From NCBI RefSeq assembly GCF_037975245.1, contig NC_092571.1, positions 21,129,917 through 21,193,916 on the forward strand: a DNA stretch of 64,000 nucleotides, given 5' to 3'. The DNA comes from Apostichopus japonicus (lineage: Eukaryota; Echinodermata; Holothuroidea; Aspidochirotida; Stichopodidae). Within the stretch, counting starts at the first letter, position 1, and each line of letters opens with the position of its first letter. Positions 8,757-19,599 of the stretch are shown here, piece after piece. Both the position numbers and the translations under genes were made by a program. The notes below the pieces were generated by a model. The model did no database searches. It was not told the DNA's origin and worked only from the letters and a program-made list of their open reading frames with translations.

Positions 8757-10505
8757 GATGTGGTGCTATTAAAGTTTGATAAAGCATTCTGAGTATATTC
8801 TGGGGGACGAAATGTTTTAGCTTTGCTAAAATTCCTGCACCTCTTGCAACGCTGGTGCAAACTTTTGTAATATGGTCACTCTATGAAAGTTTACTATCAA
8901 TATTAACCTCTAGAAATTTAGTAGTTGATACTTGTTTAATTACTTTACCGTCCATTATTATGTCATTATTCCAGTTAAGCGTTCTTCTTCCATTAAATAC
9001 TATATAGTTAGTTTTGTCTGCATTAAGTGATAACTTATTAGCAGCAAACCAGTTAGTAAATTTAGTTAATTCAGTAGAGACAGTATCATGTATTCTATGT
9101 ACGTTTTCGAACTCGAAGAAAATATTGGTATCATCAGCAAACAAAATAGTCTTGGCAATTTTTGACACCTGGCAAATGTCATTGACATATATTATGAACA
9201 ACAGTGGTCCTAAAATAGAGCCCTGTGGAACACCACAACGGGTTACAGGGTGTTCGGATTTAGAGTTTTTATATGAAGTATACTGATGTCTATTGGATAA
9301 ATAGCTGCTCAACCAGTCAAGGGTTGTTCCCCTTACACCATACAAAGATAATTTACTTAGCAAAATGGTATGGTCAATAGTATCAAATGCCTTGGAGAGA
9401 TCAAGGAACACTCCAATACATATTTTGGCATTATCAAGACTAGTACATATTTTTTCAATAGCATTTGCCAAAGCAAGTTCTGTAGAATGTTTTGGGCGGA
9501 AGCCGTATTGATCATTGCACAGGATATTAAACTTGGTTAGAAACTTAAAGATACGATTGTACATAAGCCTTTCAATAATTTTTGAAAAACATGATAATAA
9601 AGAAATAGGACGGTAATTTTCATATACATCTTGGTCACCTTTTTTAAAAATTGGTATAACCTTAGCAATCTTTAGTTTATCTGGAAATGTACCAGAAGTA
9701 AAAGATAAATTACAAATATAAGTCAATGGTTTGGCGATAAAGTGAATAACATTTCTTATTATATCTGGTTTAAAATCGTCATATCCCGCTGGTTTTCTTG
9801 GTTTCAGGCTGGAAATAGCAACTATTGAAAGTTCTTCCTCACTGACAGGATTAATGAACATAGAGTGACTGTTTCTGTTATTATTATGAATAAGATATTC
9901 TGTACTACCTTTATTTGTAATATTTCTTGCAAGTGAGGGTCCAATGTTTACAAAATATTTGTTAAAGTAGCTGGCAATGTCATTCTCGTTGCTTATTTCT
10001 TGATCACCAGTTTTAAAAGCAGCAGGATATCCACCTTTTTTCGGTTGGTGTGTAGAACTTCGTTAATTGTATTCCAAGTTACACTTATATTATTTCTATT
10101 ATTTTTGAATTTATCATAGAAATACAATCTGTTAGAAAATCTAATAATATGGTTAAGCTTATTGCGATAATGCTTATACGTAGCCTTGTTAACATCAGTA
10201 GGTGCTGTTAAATAACTTTTAAAGAGCTTGTTCTTTCTTTTGATATATGTCAACATTCCAGTTGTAATCCATGGATGTTTCTTTTTACGTCGTTTCCTTT
10301 TGCTTACATAACATATTGGAAAACAATTATTATAGGTATAATTAAAGGATTCAAAGAAAGGTGTTTTAAGCAGCATTAACATCAGTTTGGCTTAAAACAT
10401 CGTTCCAGTTTTTGTTTTCGATTTCATAGTTAAAACGCCTGATTTTATCTGGTTTATAATTTTGCCTGTACATGAAGTTCATTGGTTTGTTATTCTTGGT
10501 AGGAA
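8757..10505 (-). pseudogene. CR1/Jockey-group LINE, linker plus reverse transcriptase (broken)
   Basis: Reading leftwards, 10505-10382 and 10382-9993 carry the linker typical between endonuclease and reverse transcriptase in this group (HPWITTGMLTYIKRKNKLFKSYL). The reverse transcriptase follows; its longest uninterrupted part is 8881-9861 (326 residues), with LDLSKAFDTIDH (residues 153-164), GVPQGSILGPLLF (210-222) and FADDTN (241-246), so the catalytic aspartates are present. Breaks: a frame change near 10380, another at an A run near 10045, and a TAG at 8881 where the family usually has Trp after DSKLS. Beyond that stop the frame still reads LINE-like sequence (SVARGAGILAKLKHFVP, then LYQTLIAPHL) to about 8757, where it is cut by the GTGTAAA-rich region. 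The N-terminal endonuclease is absent. The element is a dead copy that would have encoded the polymerase for target-primed reverse transcription. Confidence 0.88.
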
Positions 10506-10612
10506 TTTGGTTTGATTTGATTTGGTTTATTTTTTTTTTCACGTGCAAATATACAAGGTGAAAGGAAGTCTTCTACAAAGCATACAATAGCTTAACAATG
10601 TAGAAGACTCCC
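10506..10612 (-). mobile_element. LINE/SINE 3'-end fragment with (TTTGA)n tail
   Basis: On the plus strand this starts with TTTGATTTGATTTGG and a T run, then CACGTG, then GGAAGTCTTCTAC. On the minus strand it reads as the 3' end of a retroelement finishing in A-rich, (AAATC)n-like sequence. A related 5'-truncated copy sits at 13720-13805. A stem is formed by GGAAGTCTTCTAC (10566-10578) and GTAGAAGACTCC (10599-10610). It abuts the 5' side of the minus-strand LINE and probably inserted into it. Confidence 0.6.
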
Positions 10613-10796
10613 TGAAGAAAGAAAAGAGAAGAAAAAATTAAAAATCAAATTAAACGTTTCGACAATAAATCAATTATATGATATTTTAGTTAATATGATT
10701 AAGCCATTTACTAAATGTGGAGCTTGTTTTCTTAGTTTTTAAAGTTATTGACAGTGAATTCCAAATTTTGAATTATTGGTAACTTTAAAAAGAGAG
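10613..10796. other. AT-rich, no recognisable feature
   Basis: A-rich sequence follows the hairpin. It ends in GGTAACTTTAAAAA (about 10779-10792), a motif that recurs in direct orientation at 11550-11563, on the far side of the DIRS fragment. Confidence 0.5.
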
Positions 10797-10822
10797 ATTG
10801 TATAATTGAGGATTAGCTTCAG

Positions 10823-11149
10823 AAAACTACTCAAACCTATTCTGGCTGAGCTCAGGAAATTGGGTATTTCTTGCCTGAGCTACATTGATGATATTTATAT
10901 CCAGGCTAATACCAAAAGTGCATGTGTTTCTGCAGTGCATACGCCTATTATTCAGTACCTATTAGTTCTTTAAGTCGAAAATTTTTGAGACTTGCGTTCA
11001 AAGACAAACTTTATCAGTATACTTGCCTACAAAATGGGATGGCCTCAGCACCTCGCATTTTTACTAAACTACTCAAACCTATTCTGGCTGAGCTCAGGAA
11101 ATTGGGTATTTCTTGCCTGAGCTACATTGATGATATTTATATCCAGGCT
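10823..11149 (+). pseudogene. DIRS-type reverse transcriptase fragment, head-to-tail duplicated
   Basis: The frame from about 10937 encodes AYYSVPISSLSRKFLRLAF, then LYQYTCLQNGMASAPRIFTK, then KPILAELRKLG and YIDDIYIQ (YIDD at 11123-11134). The AYYSVPI, N-G-x-A-S-A-P-R-x-F-T-K and Y-x-DD blocks fit the DIRS reverse transcriptase better than LTR-gypsy or LINE types. The later part, from KLLKP to YIDDIYIQ and slightly beyond, also occurs upstream at 10824-10907 as an exact 84-bp repeat offset by 242 bp, so a piece of the gene is repeated head to tail. No recombinase or RNase H part is seen. After 11149 the frame runs into unrelated AT-rich sequence. Confidence 0.75.
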
Positions 11150-11547
11150 TTTTTTATTTTCAAAGTTTGGAAAGTAAGAATGTTATGTTATCCTTTGTAC
11201 CAAGTGGTTATGAAATTACCTCAGTTCTTGTTTAAAAAGAAAAAAATGTTTCTGTTGCTCAGCAAGCAAATTAAAAAAGATACAAACTTTGAATTTGTGT
11301 TCGTTTGTAATCTTTCTGTTCGTATGCGCTTGAACACTGCTTTGAAATCTCAAGTAGTTCCGTAGTGAAGTGTAATGGGGAAGTAGAATCGTTAAATTAA
11401 ACGAGACCATAGGTTGAAGTTTGATTGAGATTCTACTGAGACATTACACGAACGAAGGGATTACTTGCCCTCCCATGTAATGCATTCTCATGCAGGATTA
11501 TTATCACATAATATTCCCTCCCAGAAGTTCGTGGTGTTCAATCGCAT
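11150..11547. other. Unassigned sequence with a strong hairpin
   Basis: No coding feature is supported. GTGTAATG and GTAGAATC (11370-11377 and 11383-11390) pair with GATTCTAC and CATTACAC (11429-11436 and 11442-11449), giving a 16-pair stem with one internal loop. The sequence that follows (ATTACTTGCCCTCCC) may be the end of a mobile element, but I could not assign it. Confidence 0.5.
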
Positions 11548-14500
11548 ATGGTAACTTTAAAAACTGAAGCTAATCCTCAATTATACAATCAATACAATTA
11601 TACAACAAAACAAATTGACTACGAGAAATACAAAGCTCAAAAATTCTCCGATTACGACTGTACCCATTTTAAAAACCTAGAAGATGAGTCGAACCAACTT
11701 TCATTAAGAGAATTACAAGGAACCTTCCTCAGGTCTAAAATTCAGTGGCACGAGGAGGGTGAAAAATCAACAAAGTTTTTCTTTAATCTTGAAAAATCAA
11801 CGAAAATAATGAAGGTAATGAAACTACTAACTGACCAGAGCTTAATCATCACCGATCAACACGAAATTATGAAAGAACAAGTAAAGTTTTATACAAACCT
11901 CTACCAAGCCGGAGAAACCGACAACGAATCGCGGAATCAGATACTTTGTGAACTCAGAAGATTTCTCTCGCCAATGGACGATGAAGCATGTGAAGCAAAT
12001 ATTTCATTAGATGAGTTGAAAGCCGCTCTGTTAGCAATGGAACCGAACAAAAGTCCAGGACTAGATGGACTAACTGCTGAATTTTACAAAGTGTTTTGGC
12101 GGGATTTTATCGATATTTTTACTAGACTCATTGAGACATCTTTCCATGACAACGAACTCTGTGAATCCATGAAAATAAGTATACTTACCCTTATACCAAA
12201 GAAAGGAGATCTTCGTAGTTTAAATAATTGGAGGCCAATAAGCCTCTCAAATGTCGATTACAAAATGATTGCAAAAGCCTGCCAAACGAATCACAAGTAT
12301 CAGTAAGAATATTATTTCAGAAGATCAAACGTGTTGTATTCAATCAAGAGATATTTCTAAAAACGTACTTAGTATGCAAAATGTAATTGAGTATGTAAAT
12401 TCATATAATAAACCAGGTTTTATTCTTAAAATAGACCACTATAAAGCCTTTGACAGAGTTGACCATAAATACCTCTTCGAAGTCGCTGAAAAATTGGGTT
12501 TTGGCCCTAAGCTCCTAAAATGGATCAAACTGTTTTTTACCAATATCGAGGGCCGAATCAAGCACAATGGTTATATATCCGATCCCTTCCCTGTCAAAAG
12601 GGGAGTTCGGCAGGGCTGCCCACTCTCAGCCATGCTCTATGTTCTCTGTGCCGAACCGTTTCTTGGAGCTATAATTAATTGTCCATATATTCATGGTATT
12701 AAATTTTGTGAAGTCGAAGCCAAAATTTTTCAGCACGCGGACGACACTACCTTTTTCGTGTCTAGTATCACAAGTATTTATTCTATTTTTAACATCATTA
12801 AATTGTATGAACGTGCTTCTGGCTCTAGTTGTAATATTGATAAAACTGAATTACTTAGCATTGGGTGCAGCCATGTTAATCCCAGCAATTTCGACTTCCC
12901 TGTGAGGAAAGATTTCATTACAGTATTAGGTGTTGCTATTGGTAACGATAAAAAATCAATCGAAAAAGAAAATTGGGAGAAAAAAGTTACCTCCTGCCGT
13001 AAATTACTAAATACCTTTTTACCTTTTAAATACCTTTTAAATTATCTTTTAAGGGTAAATCTCTCATAATAAATTCGCTCATCGTAACTCGCTTAGTATA
13101 TTTGACCACTGTTTTACCAGTCCCTGATTGGTTTATCACCACATTACGTCAGAGTGTAGTCGATTTTATCTGGAGAGGTAAAAAACCTTCTATTAAGTAT
13201 CTTAACTTGCTTTTACCAATCGACAGAGGGGGATTCAGTTTGAGCGACATTGAATTAACAAGCGATGCTCTTAGAATTAAATTTTGTAGTCAGATATTAA
13301 GCAATAACATTAATATTAAATTACAAAAATTAATGTTGTATTTTTTTAATATGTATGAAGATATGAGCCTTGGGCGTGGTATCTTTCAAATTACTCCTAA
13401 CCGCAAGTCTGTTCATAAGCTAAGCCCGTATTACACATGTGAACTCATGTTAGCATGGGATCGGCTAATTCAAGGCCGTTTCTGGCCACCAGAGACAAGA
13501 GAAGACATCCTCAATCAACCTATCTTTAGTAATACCCTGATTGTTGACAATGATAGTCAAACACTTTTTAATCGTCACTTAATTAAAGGTGGTATCGTTT
13601 CTGTAAGTGTTCTGATGTATGAGATTACACCCACTTCTCTGCCAGCCAAGGCCGTGCATGAGTGCATTGAGCTTGCTAATCCTGATAATCCCCTTACAGT
13701 AACCGATGTTCAGAATTATTTTGATTTGATTTGATTTATTTGTTTTTCACGTGTAAATTTACAGTGTGAAGGAAGTCTTCCAAAAAGCGTACAACAGCTT
13801 AACAAAATTATATCGATGTCATTCTCCACGCCTTCCCCTCTGACTGGTTAGGTGATATATTTTCTTCTGATGCAATTGTATCTACGCAAATTGACTATAA
13901 TCCTACTGTAAAATTTCAAAATGGCAAAAACATTATAGATGCCTCCTCAGTTTCGTGCAGAATAGCTTCACGCCTTTTGCGTGACAATCTTAACACATCG
14001 CCCAAGGGCGAAGAATACTGGAAGCAGCATTTTCCCAGTCTTGATTTTTCTAATAGATGGAGTAACATATATCGTTCTCCAAAGTGTTTCTTTGACGCCG
14101 ATATCGACTTCAAAGTATTACATAATATTCTTTACACTAACGACAAATTGTACAAGTTTGGATTAACCGGTTCTCCTTACTGCACCTTTTGCAAAACCAC
14201 GCACGAAAGTACTATTCATCTTTTTATTGAGTGTTCTGAAGTCGAAAATGTATGGCACTTTTTGGTTAATAAGTTGCATACTTTACAACCGGTAGTTAAT
14301 TTTGATGAATGGAAGGGGTTGTCCCTTCTGGGTCATTTTTGGCCGTAAAAACAACTGTATTGTAGGAATTTTGTGTGACTTCATCTTCAATATATATAAG
14401 TGTACAATTTGGAATTGCAGAATATCCCGCCTCAATAATAACTATCTTTGTAATATTGAAAAAGTTTTTCACAATGTACTCAAGAAGAAAATTCGGTTAC

Positions 14501-14622
14501 TTTTTGATGTGTACTATCACAAAAACAATACCTCACGGTTTTTTAATATATTTACACAGAACGATATTGTGCTCTCTAAGAAAGAATCGAACAGCTATAC
14601 TTACTATCTGGATAGAGGTTAA
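11548..14622 (+). pseudogene. L1/Tx1-type LINE ORF2, reverse transcriptase to C-terminal knuckle (broken)
   Basis: Segments in order: 11548-12306 has QWHEEGEKSTKFFFNLEKS, NKSPGLDGLTAEFYK and LIPKKGDLRSLNNWRPISL. 12269-13069 has KIDHYKAFDRVDH (residues 54-66), GVRQGCPLS (112-120) and HADD (156-159, where Tyr or Phe is usual before ADD). 13102-13734 has the post-RT block (VDFIWRGKKPSIKY, IDRGGFSLSDIEL). About 13830-14348 has C-x2-C-x8-H-x4-C at 14181-14234. 14302-14622 is the C-terminal end. These motifs fit the L1/Tx1 group. Breaks: a frameshift near 12275, one near 13050 inside a small slippage duplication of ACCTTTTAAAT, an 86-bp retroelement insertion at 13720, and a frameshift near 14335. 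The endonuclease and ORF1 are missing; the left end abuts the DIRS patchwork. The altered HADD motif and the breaks mean it is inactive. Confidence 0.9.
13714..13811 (-). mobile_element. 5'-truncated retroelement tail insertion with AATTAT duplication
   Basis: An 86-bp insert (13720-13805) is flanked by AATTAT at 13714-13719 and 13806-13811. On the minus strand it ends in (AAATC)n. It matches 10508-10598 over the CACGTG, GAAGTCTTC and AGCTTAACA motifs at roughly 80 percent by eye. Removing the insert and one target copy would leave the LINE frame open, so it landed while the host LINE was still intact at this point. Confidence 0.8.
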
Positions 14623-14896
14623 TTTGTATACAATACGTGTTGACGTAATCAGGGTCTGGTCTTTTGACTTTGCTTTAGACATTGTTGTCTTTTGTATATA
14701 ATTTCTTATGTCTGTGGTGTTTAGTATTTTAGTTTTCTCTTAACCTAAACATGAGTAAATGTTAAGGTAATTATTAATTAATGTTCTAGTTGAATCAAAT
14801 CATACTTAAGTTTTAATTCTGTAAAAATTACCCTTGAAAATAATATTGTCAATGGGTGAGCCAGTGGGCTCATCTCCCAATAAAAGAGGAAAAAAA
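14623..14896 (+). other. LINE 3' UTR with terminal hairpin, AATAAA and A tract
   Basis: The LINE stop codon is followed by AT-rich sequence, then the hairpin TGAGCC-AGTG-GGCTCA (14857-14872). Next come AATAAA at 14879-14884 and seven A residues at 14890-14896. A terminal hairpin plus poly(A) is a common LINE 3' end. The next base is already satellite sequence. Confidence 0.7.
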
Positions 14897-15040
14897 TGGC
14901 GTGGCTCACTGTACGAGCTGATGATCGGGACTCTCTTTTGCATCCGTGGTTCGAACCCCGGTGATTACGTCTTTTGCCGAACTTTTACAGCAAGTGCCTA
15001 CACGGGGAGCTGTAAGTATTAGTTAATCCACCTGATATCT
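14897..15040 (+). repeat. Diverged, truncated first monomer of the satellite
   Basis: It begins TGGCGTGGCTCACTGTACGAG, which is the monomer starting at its A box with an internal deletion of about 8 bp. The rest matches a 165-bp-class monomer with scattered differences, such as ATCGGGAC, a lost G in the CCCGGG site, and CCGAACTTTT in the spacer. It is joined directly to the LINE A tract. Confidence 0.9.
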
Positions 15041-18000
15041 CAGTCCATACAGTGGCGCGATAGCTTGGCGCACTGTGCGAGCTGATGATCGAGACTCTCT
15101 TTTGCATCCGTGGTTTGAACCCCGGGTGATGACGTCTTTTACAGCAAGTGCCTACACGGGGAGCTGTAAGTATTAGTTAATCCACCTAACATCTCAGTCC
15201 ATACAGTGGCGCGATAGCTTGGCGCACTGTGCGAGCTGATGATCGAGACTCTCTTTTGCATCCGTGGTTCGAACCCCGGGTGATGATGTCTTTTACAGCA
15301 AGTGCCTACACGGGGAGCTGTAAGTATTAGTTAATCCACCTAACATCTCAGTCCATACAGTGGCGCGATGGCTTGGCGCACTGTGCGAGCTGATGATCGA
15401 GACTCTCTTTTGCATCCGTGGTTCGAACCCCGGGTGATGACGTCTTTTACAGCAAGTGCCTACAAGAGGAGCTGTAAGTATTAGTTAATCAACCTAACAT
15501 CTCAGTCCATACAGTGGCGCGATGGCTTGGCGCACTGTGCGAGCTGATGATCGAGACTCTCTTTTGCATCCGTGGTTCGAACCCCGGGTGATGACGTCTT
15601 TTGCCGATCTTTTACAGCAAGTGCCTACACGGCGAGCTGTAAGTATTAGTTAATCCACCTAATATCTCAGTCCATACAGTGGCGCGATGGCTTGGCGCAC
15701 TGTGCGAGCTGATGATCGAGACTCTCTTTTGCATCCGTGGTTCGAACCCCGGGTGATGACGTCTTTTACAGCAAGTGCCTACACGGGGAGCTGTAAGTAT
15801 TAGTTAATCCACCTAATATCTCAGTCCATACAGTGGCGCGATGGCTTGGCGCACTGTGCGAGCTGATGATCGAGACTCTCTTTTGCATCCGTGGTTCGAA
15901 CCCCGGGTGATGACGTCTTTTACAGCAAGTGCCTACACGGGGAGCTGTAAGTATTAGTTAATCCACCTAACATCTCAGTCCATACAGTGGCACGATGGCT
16001 TGGCGCACTGTGCGAGCTGATGATCGAGACTCTCTTTTGCATCCGTGGTTCGAACCCCGGGTGATGACGTCTTTTACAGCAAGTGCCTACACGGGGAGCT
16101 GTAAGTATTAGTTAATCCACCTAATATCTCAGTCCATACAGTGGCGCGATGGCTTGGCGCACTGTGCGAGCTGATGATCGAGACTCTCTTTTGCATCCGT
16201 GGTTCGAACCCCGGGTGATGACGTCTTTTACAGCAAGTGCCTACACGGGGAGCTGTAAGTATTAGTTAATCCACCTAACATCTCAGTCCATACAGTGGCG
16301 CGATGGCTTGGCGCACTGTGCGAGCTGATGATCGAGACTCTCTTTTGCATCCGTGGTTCGAACCCCGGGTGATGACGTCTTTTGCCGATCTTTTACAGCA
16401 AGTGCCTACACGGGGAGCTGTAAGTATTAGTTAATCCACCTAATATCTCAGTCCATACAGTGGCGCGATGGCTTGGCGCACTGTGCGAGCTGATGATCGA
16501 GACTCTCTTTTGCATCCGTGGTTCGAACCCCGGGTGATGACGTCTTTTGCCGATCTTTTACAGCAAGTGCTTACACGGGGAGCTGTAAGTACTAGTTAAT
16601 CCACCTAATATCTCAGTCCATACAGTGGCGCGATGGCTTGGCGCACTGTGCGAGCTGATGATCGAGACTCTCTTTTGCATCCGTGGTTCGAACCCCGGGT
16701 GATGACGTCTTTTACAGCAAGTGCCTACACGGGGAGCTGTAAGTATTAGTTAATCCACCTAATATCTCAGTCCATACAGTGGCGCGATGGCTTGGCGCAC
16801 TGTGCGAGCTGATGATCGAGACTCTCTTTTGCATCCGTGGTTCGAACCCCGGGTGATGACGTCTTTTGCCGATCTTTTACAGCAAGTGCCTACACGGGGA
16901 GCTGTAAGTATTAGTTAATCCACCTAATATCTCAGTCCATACAGTGGCGCGATGGCTTGGCGCACTGTGCGAGCTGATGATCGAGACTCTCTTTTGCATC
17001 CGTGGTTCGAACCCCGGGTGATGACGTCTTTTACAGCAAGTGCCTACACGGGGAGCTGTAAGTATTAGTTAATCCACCTAACATCTCAGTCCATACAGTG
17101 GCGCGATGGCTTGGCGCACTGTGCGAGCTGATGATCGAGACTCTCTTTTGCATCCGTGGTTCGAACCCCGGGTGATGACGTCTTTTACAGCAAGTGCCTA
17201 CACGGGGAGCTGTAAGTATTAGTTAATCCACCTAACATCTCAGTCCATACAGTGGCGCGATGGCTTGGCGCACTGTGCGAGCTGATGATCGAGACTCTCT
17301 TTTGCATCCGTGGTTCGAACCCCGGGTGATGACGTCTTTTGCCGATCTTTTACAGCAAGTGCCTACACGGGGAGCTGTAAGTATTAGTTAATCCACCTAA
17401 TATCTCAGTCCATACAGTGGCGCGATGGCTTGGCGCACTGTGCGAGCTGATGATCGAGACTCTCTTTTGCATCCGTGGTTCGAACCCCGGGTGATGACGT
17501 CTTTTACAGCAAGTGCCTACACGGGGAGCTGTAAGTATTAGTTAATCCACCTAATATCTCAGTCCATACAGTGGCGCGATGGCTTGGCGCACTGTGCGAG
17601 CTGATGATCGAGACTCTCTTTTGCATCCGTGGTTCGAACCCCGGGTGATGACGTCTTTTACAGCAAGTGCCTACACGGGGAGCTGTAAGTATTAGTTAAT
17701 CCACCTAACATCTCAGTCCATACAGTGGCGCGATGGCTTGGCGCACTGTGCGAGCTGATGATCGAGACTCTCTTTTGCATCCGTGGTTCGAACCCCGGGT
17801 GATGACGTCTTTTGCCGATCTTTTACAGCAAGTGCCTACACGGGGAGCTGTAAGTATTAGTTAATCCACCTAATATCTCAGTCCATACAGTGGCGCGATG
17901 GCTTGGCGCACTGTGCGAGCTGATGATCGAGACTCTCTTTTGCATCCGTGGTTCGAACCCCGGGTGATGACGTCTTTTACAGCAAGTGCCTACACGGGGA

Positions 18001-19599
18001 GCTGTAAGTATTAGTTAATCCACCTAATATCTCAGTCCATACAGTGGCGCGATGGCTTGGCGCACTGTGCGAGCTGATGATCGAGACTCTCTTTTGCATC
18101 CGTGGTTCGAACCCCGGGTGATGACGTCTTTTGCCGATCTTTTACAGCAAGTGCCTACACGGGGAGCTGTAAGTATTAGTTAATCCACCTAATATCTCAG
18201 TCCATACAGTGGCGCGATGGCTTGGCGCACTGTGCGAGCTGATGATCGAGACTCTCTTTTGCATCCGTGGTTCGAACCCCGGGTGATGACGTCTTTTGCC
18301 GATCTTTTACAGCAAGTGCCTACACGGGGAGCTGTAAGTATTAGTTAATCCACCTAATATCTCAGTCCATACAGTGGCGCGATGGCTTGGCGCACTGTGC
18401 GAGCTGATGATCGAGACTCTCTTTTGCATCCGTGGTTCGAACCCCGGGTGATGACGTCTTTTACAGCAAGTGCCTACACGGGGAGCTGTAAGTATTAGTT
18501 AATCCACCTAATATCTCAGTCCATACAGTGGCGCGATGGCTTGGCGCACTGTGCGAGCTGATGATCGAGACTCTCTTTTGCATCCGTGGTTCGAACCCCG
18601 GGTGATGACGTCTTTTGCCGATCTTTTACAGCAAGTGCCTACACGGGGAGCTGTAAGTATTAGTTAATCCACCTAATATCTCAGTCCATACAGTGGCGCG
18701 ATGGCTTGGCGCACTGTGCGAGCTGATGATCGAGACTCTCTTTTGCATCCGTGGTTCGAACCCCGGGTGATGACGTCTTTTACAGCAAGTGCCTACACGG
18801 GGAGCTGTAAGTATTAGTTAATCCACCTAACATCTCAGTCCATACAGTGGCGCGATGGCTTGGCGCACTGTGCGAGCTGATGATCGAGACTCTCTTTTGC
18901 ATCCGTGGTTCGAACCCCGGGTGATGACGTCTTTTGCCGATCTTTTACAGCAAGTGCCTACACGGGGAGCTGTAAGTATTAGTTAATCCACCTAATATCT
19001 CAGTCCATACAGTGGCGCGATGGCTTGGCGCACTGTGCGAGCTGATGATCGAGACTCTCTTTTGCATCCGTGGTTCGAACCCCGGGTGATGACGTCTTTT
19101 ACAGCAAGTGCTTACACGGGGAGCTGTAAGTATTAGTTAATCCACCTAATATCTCAGTCCATACAGTGGCGCGATGGCTTGGCGCACTGTGCGAGCTGAT
19201 GATCGAGACTCTCTTTTGCATCCGTGGTTCGAACCCCGGGTGATGACGTCTTTTGCCGATCTTTTACAGCAAGTGCCTACACGGGGAGCTGTAAGTATTA
19301 GTTAATCCACCTAATATCTCAGTCCATACAGTGGCGCGATGGCTTGGCGCACTGTGCGAGCTGATGATCGAGACTCTCTTTTGCATCCGTGGTTCGAACC
19401 CCGGGTGATGACGTCTTTTGCCGATCTTTTACAGCAAGTGCCTACACGGGGAGCTGTAAGTATTAGTTAATCCACCTAATATCTCAGTCCATACAGTGGC
19501 GCGATGGCTTGGCGCACTGTGCGAGCTGATGATCGAGACTCTCTTTTGCATCCGTGGTTCGAACCCCGGGTGATGACGTCTTTTACAGCAAGTGCCTAC

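Larger units (their letters stand above)
10797..11589. repeat. 26-bp perfect inverted repeat flanking the DIRS fragment
   Basis: Bases 10797-10822 are the exact reverse complement of 11564-11589. The second copy is part of the L1/Tx1-type LINE reading frame. Next to each lies GGTAACTTTAAAAA in direct orientation, so about 40 bp of LINE sequence is duplicated around the intervening DNA, with part of the left copy inverted. Confidence 0.85.

Noticed and set aside
9014-9286. 90-residue plus-strand open frame
   Set aside because: It is the antisense shadow of the minus-strand LINE reverse transcriptase.
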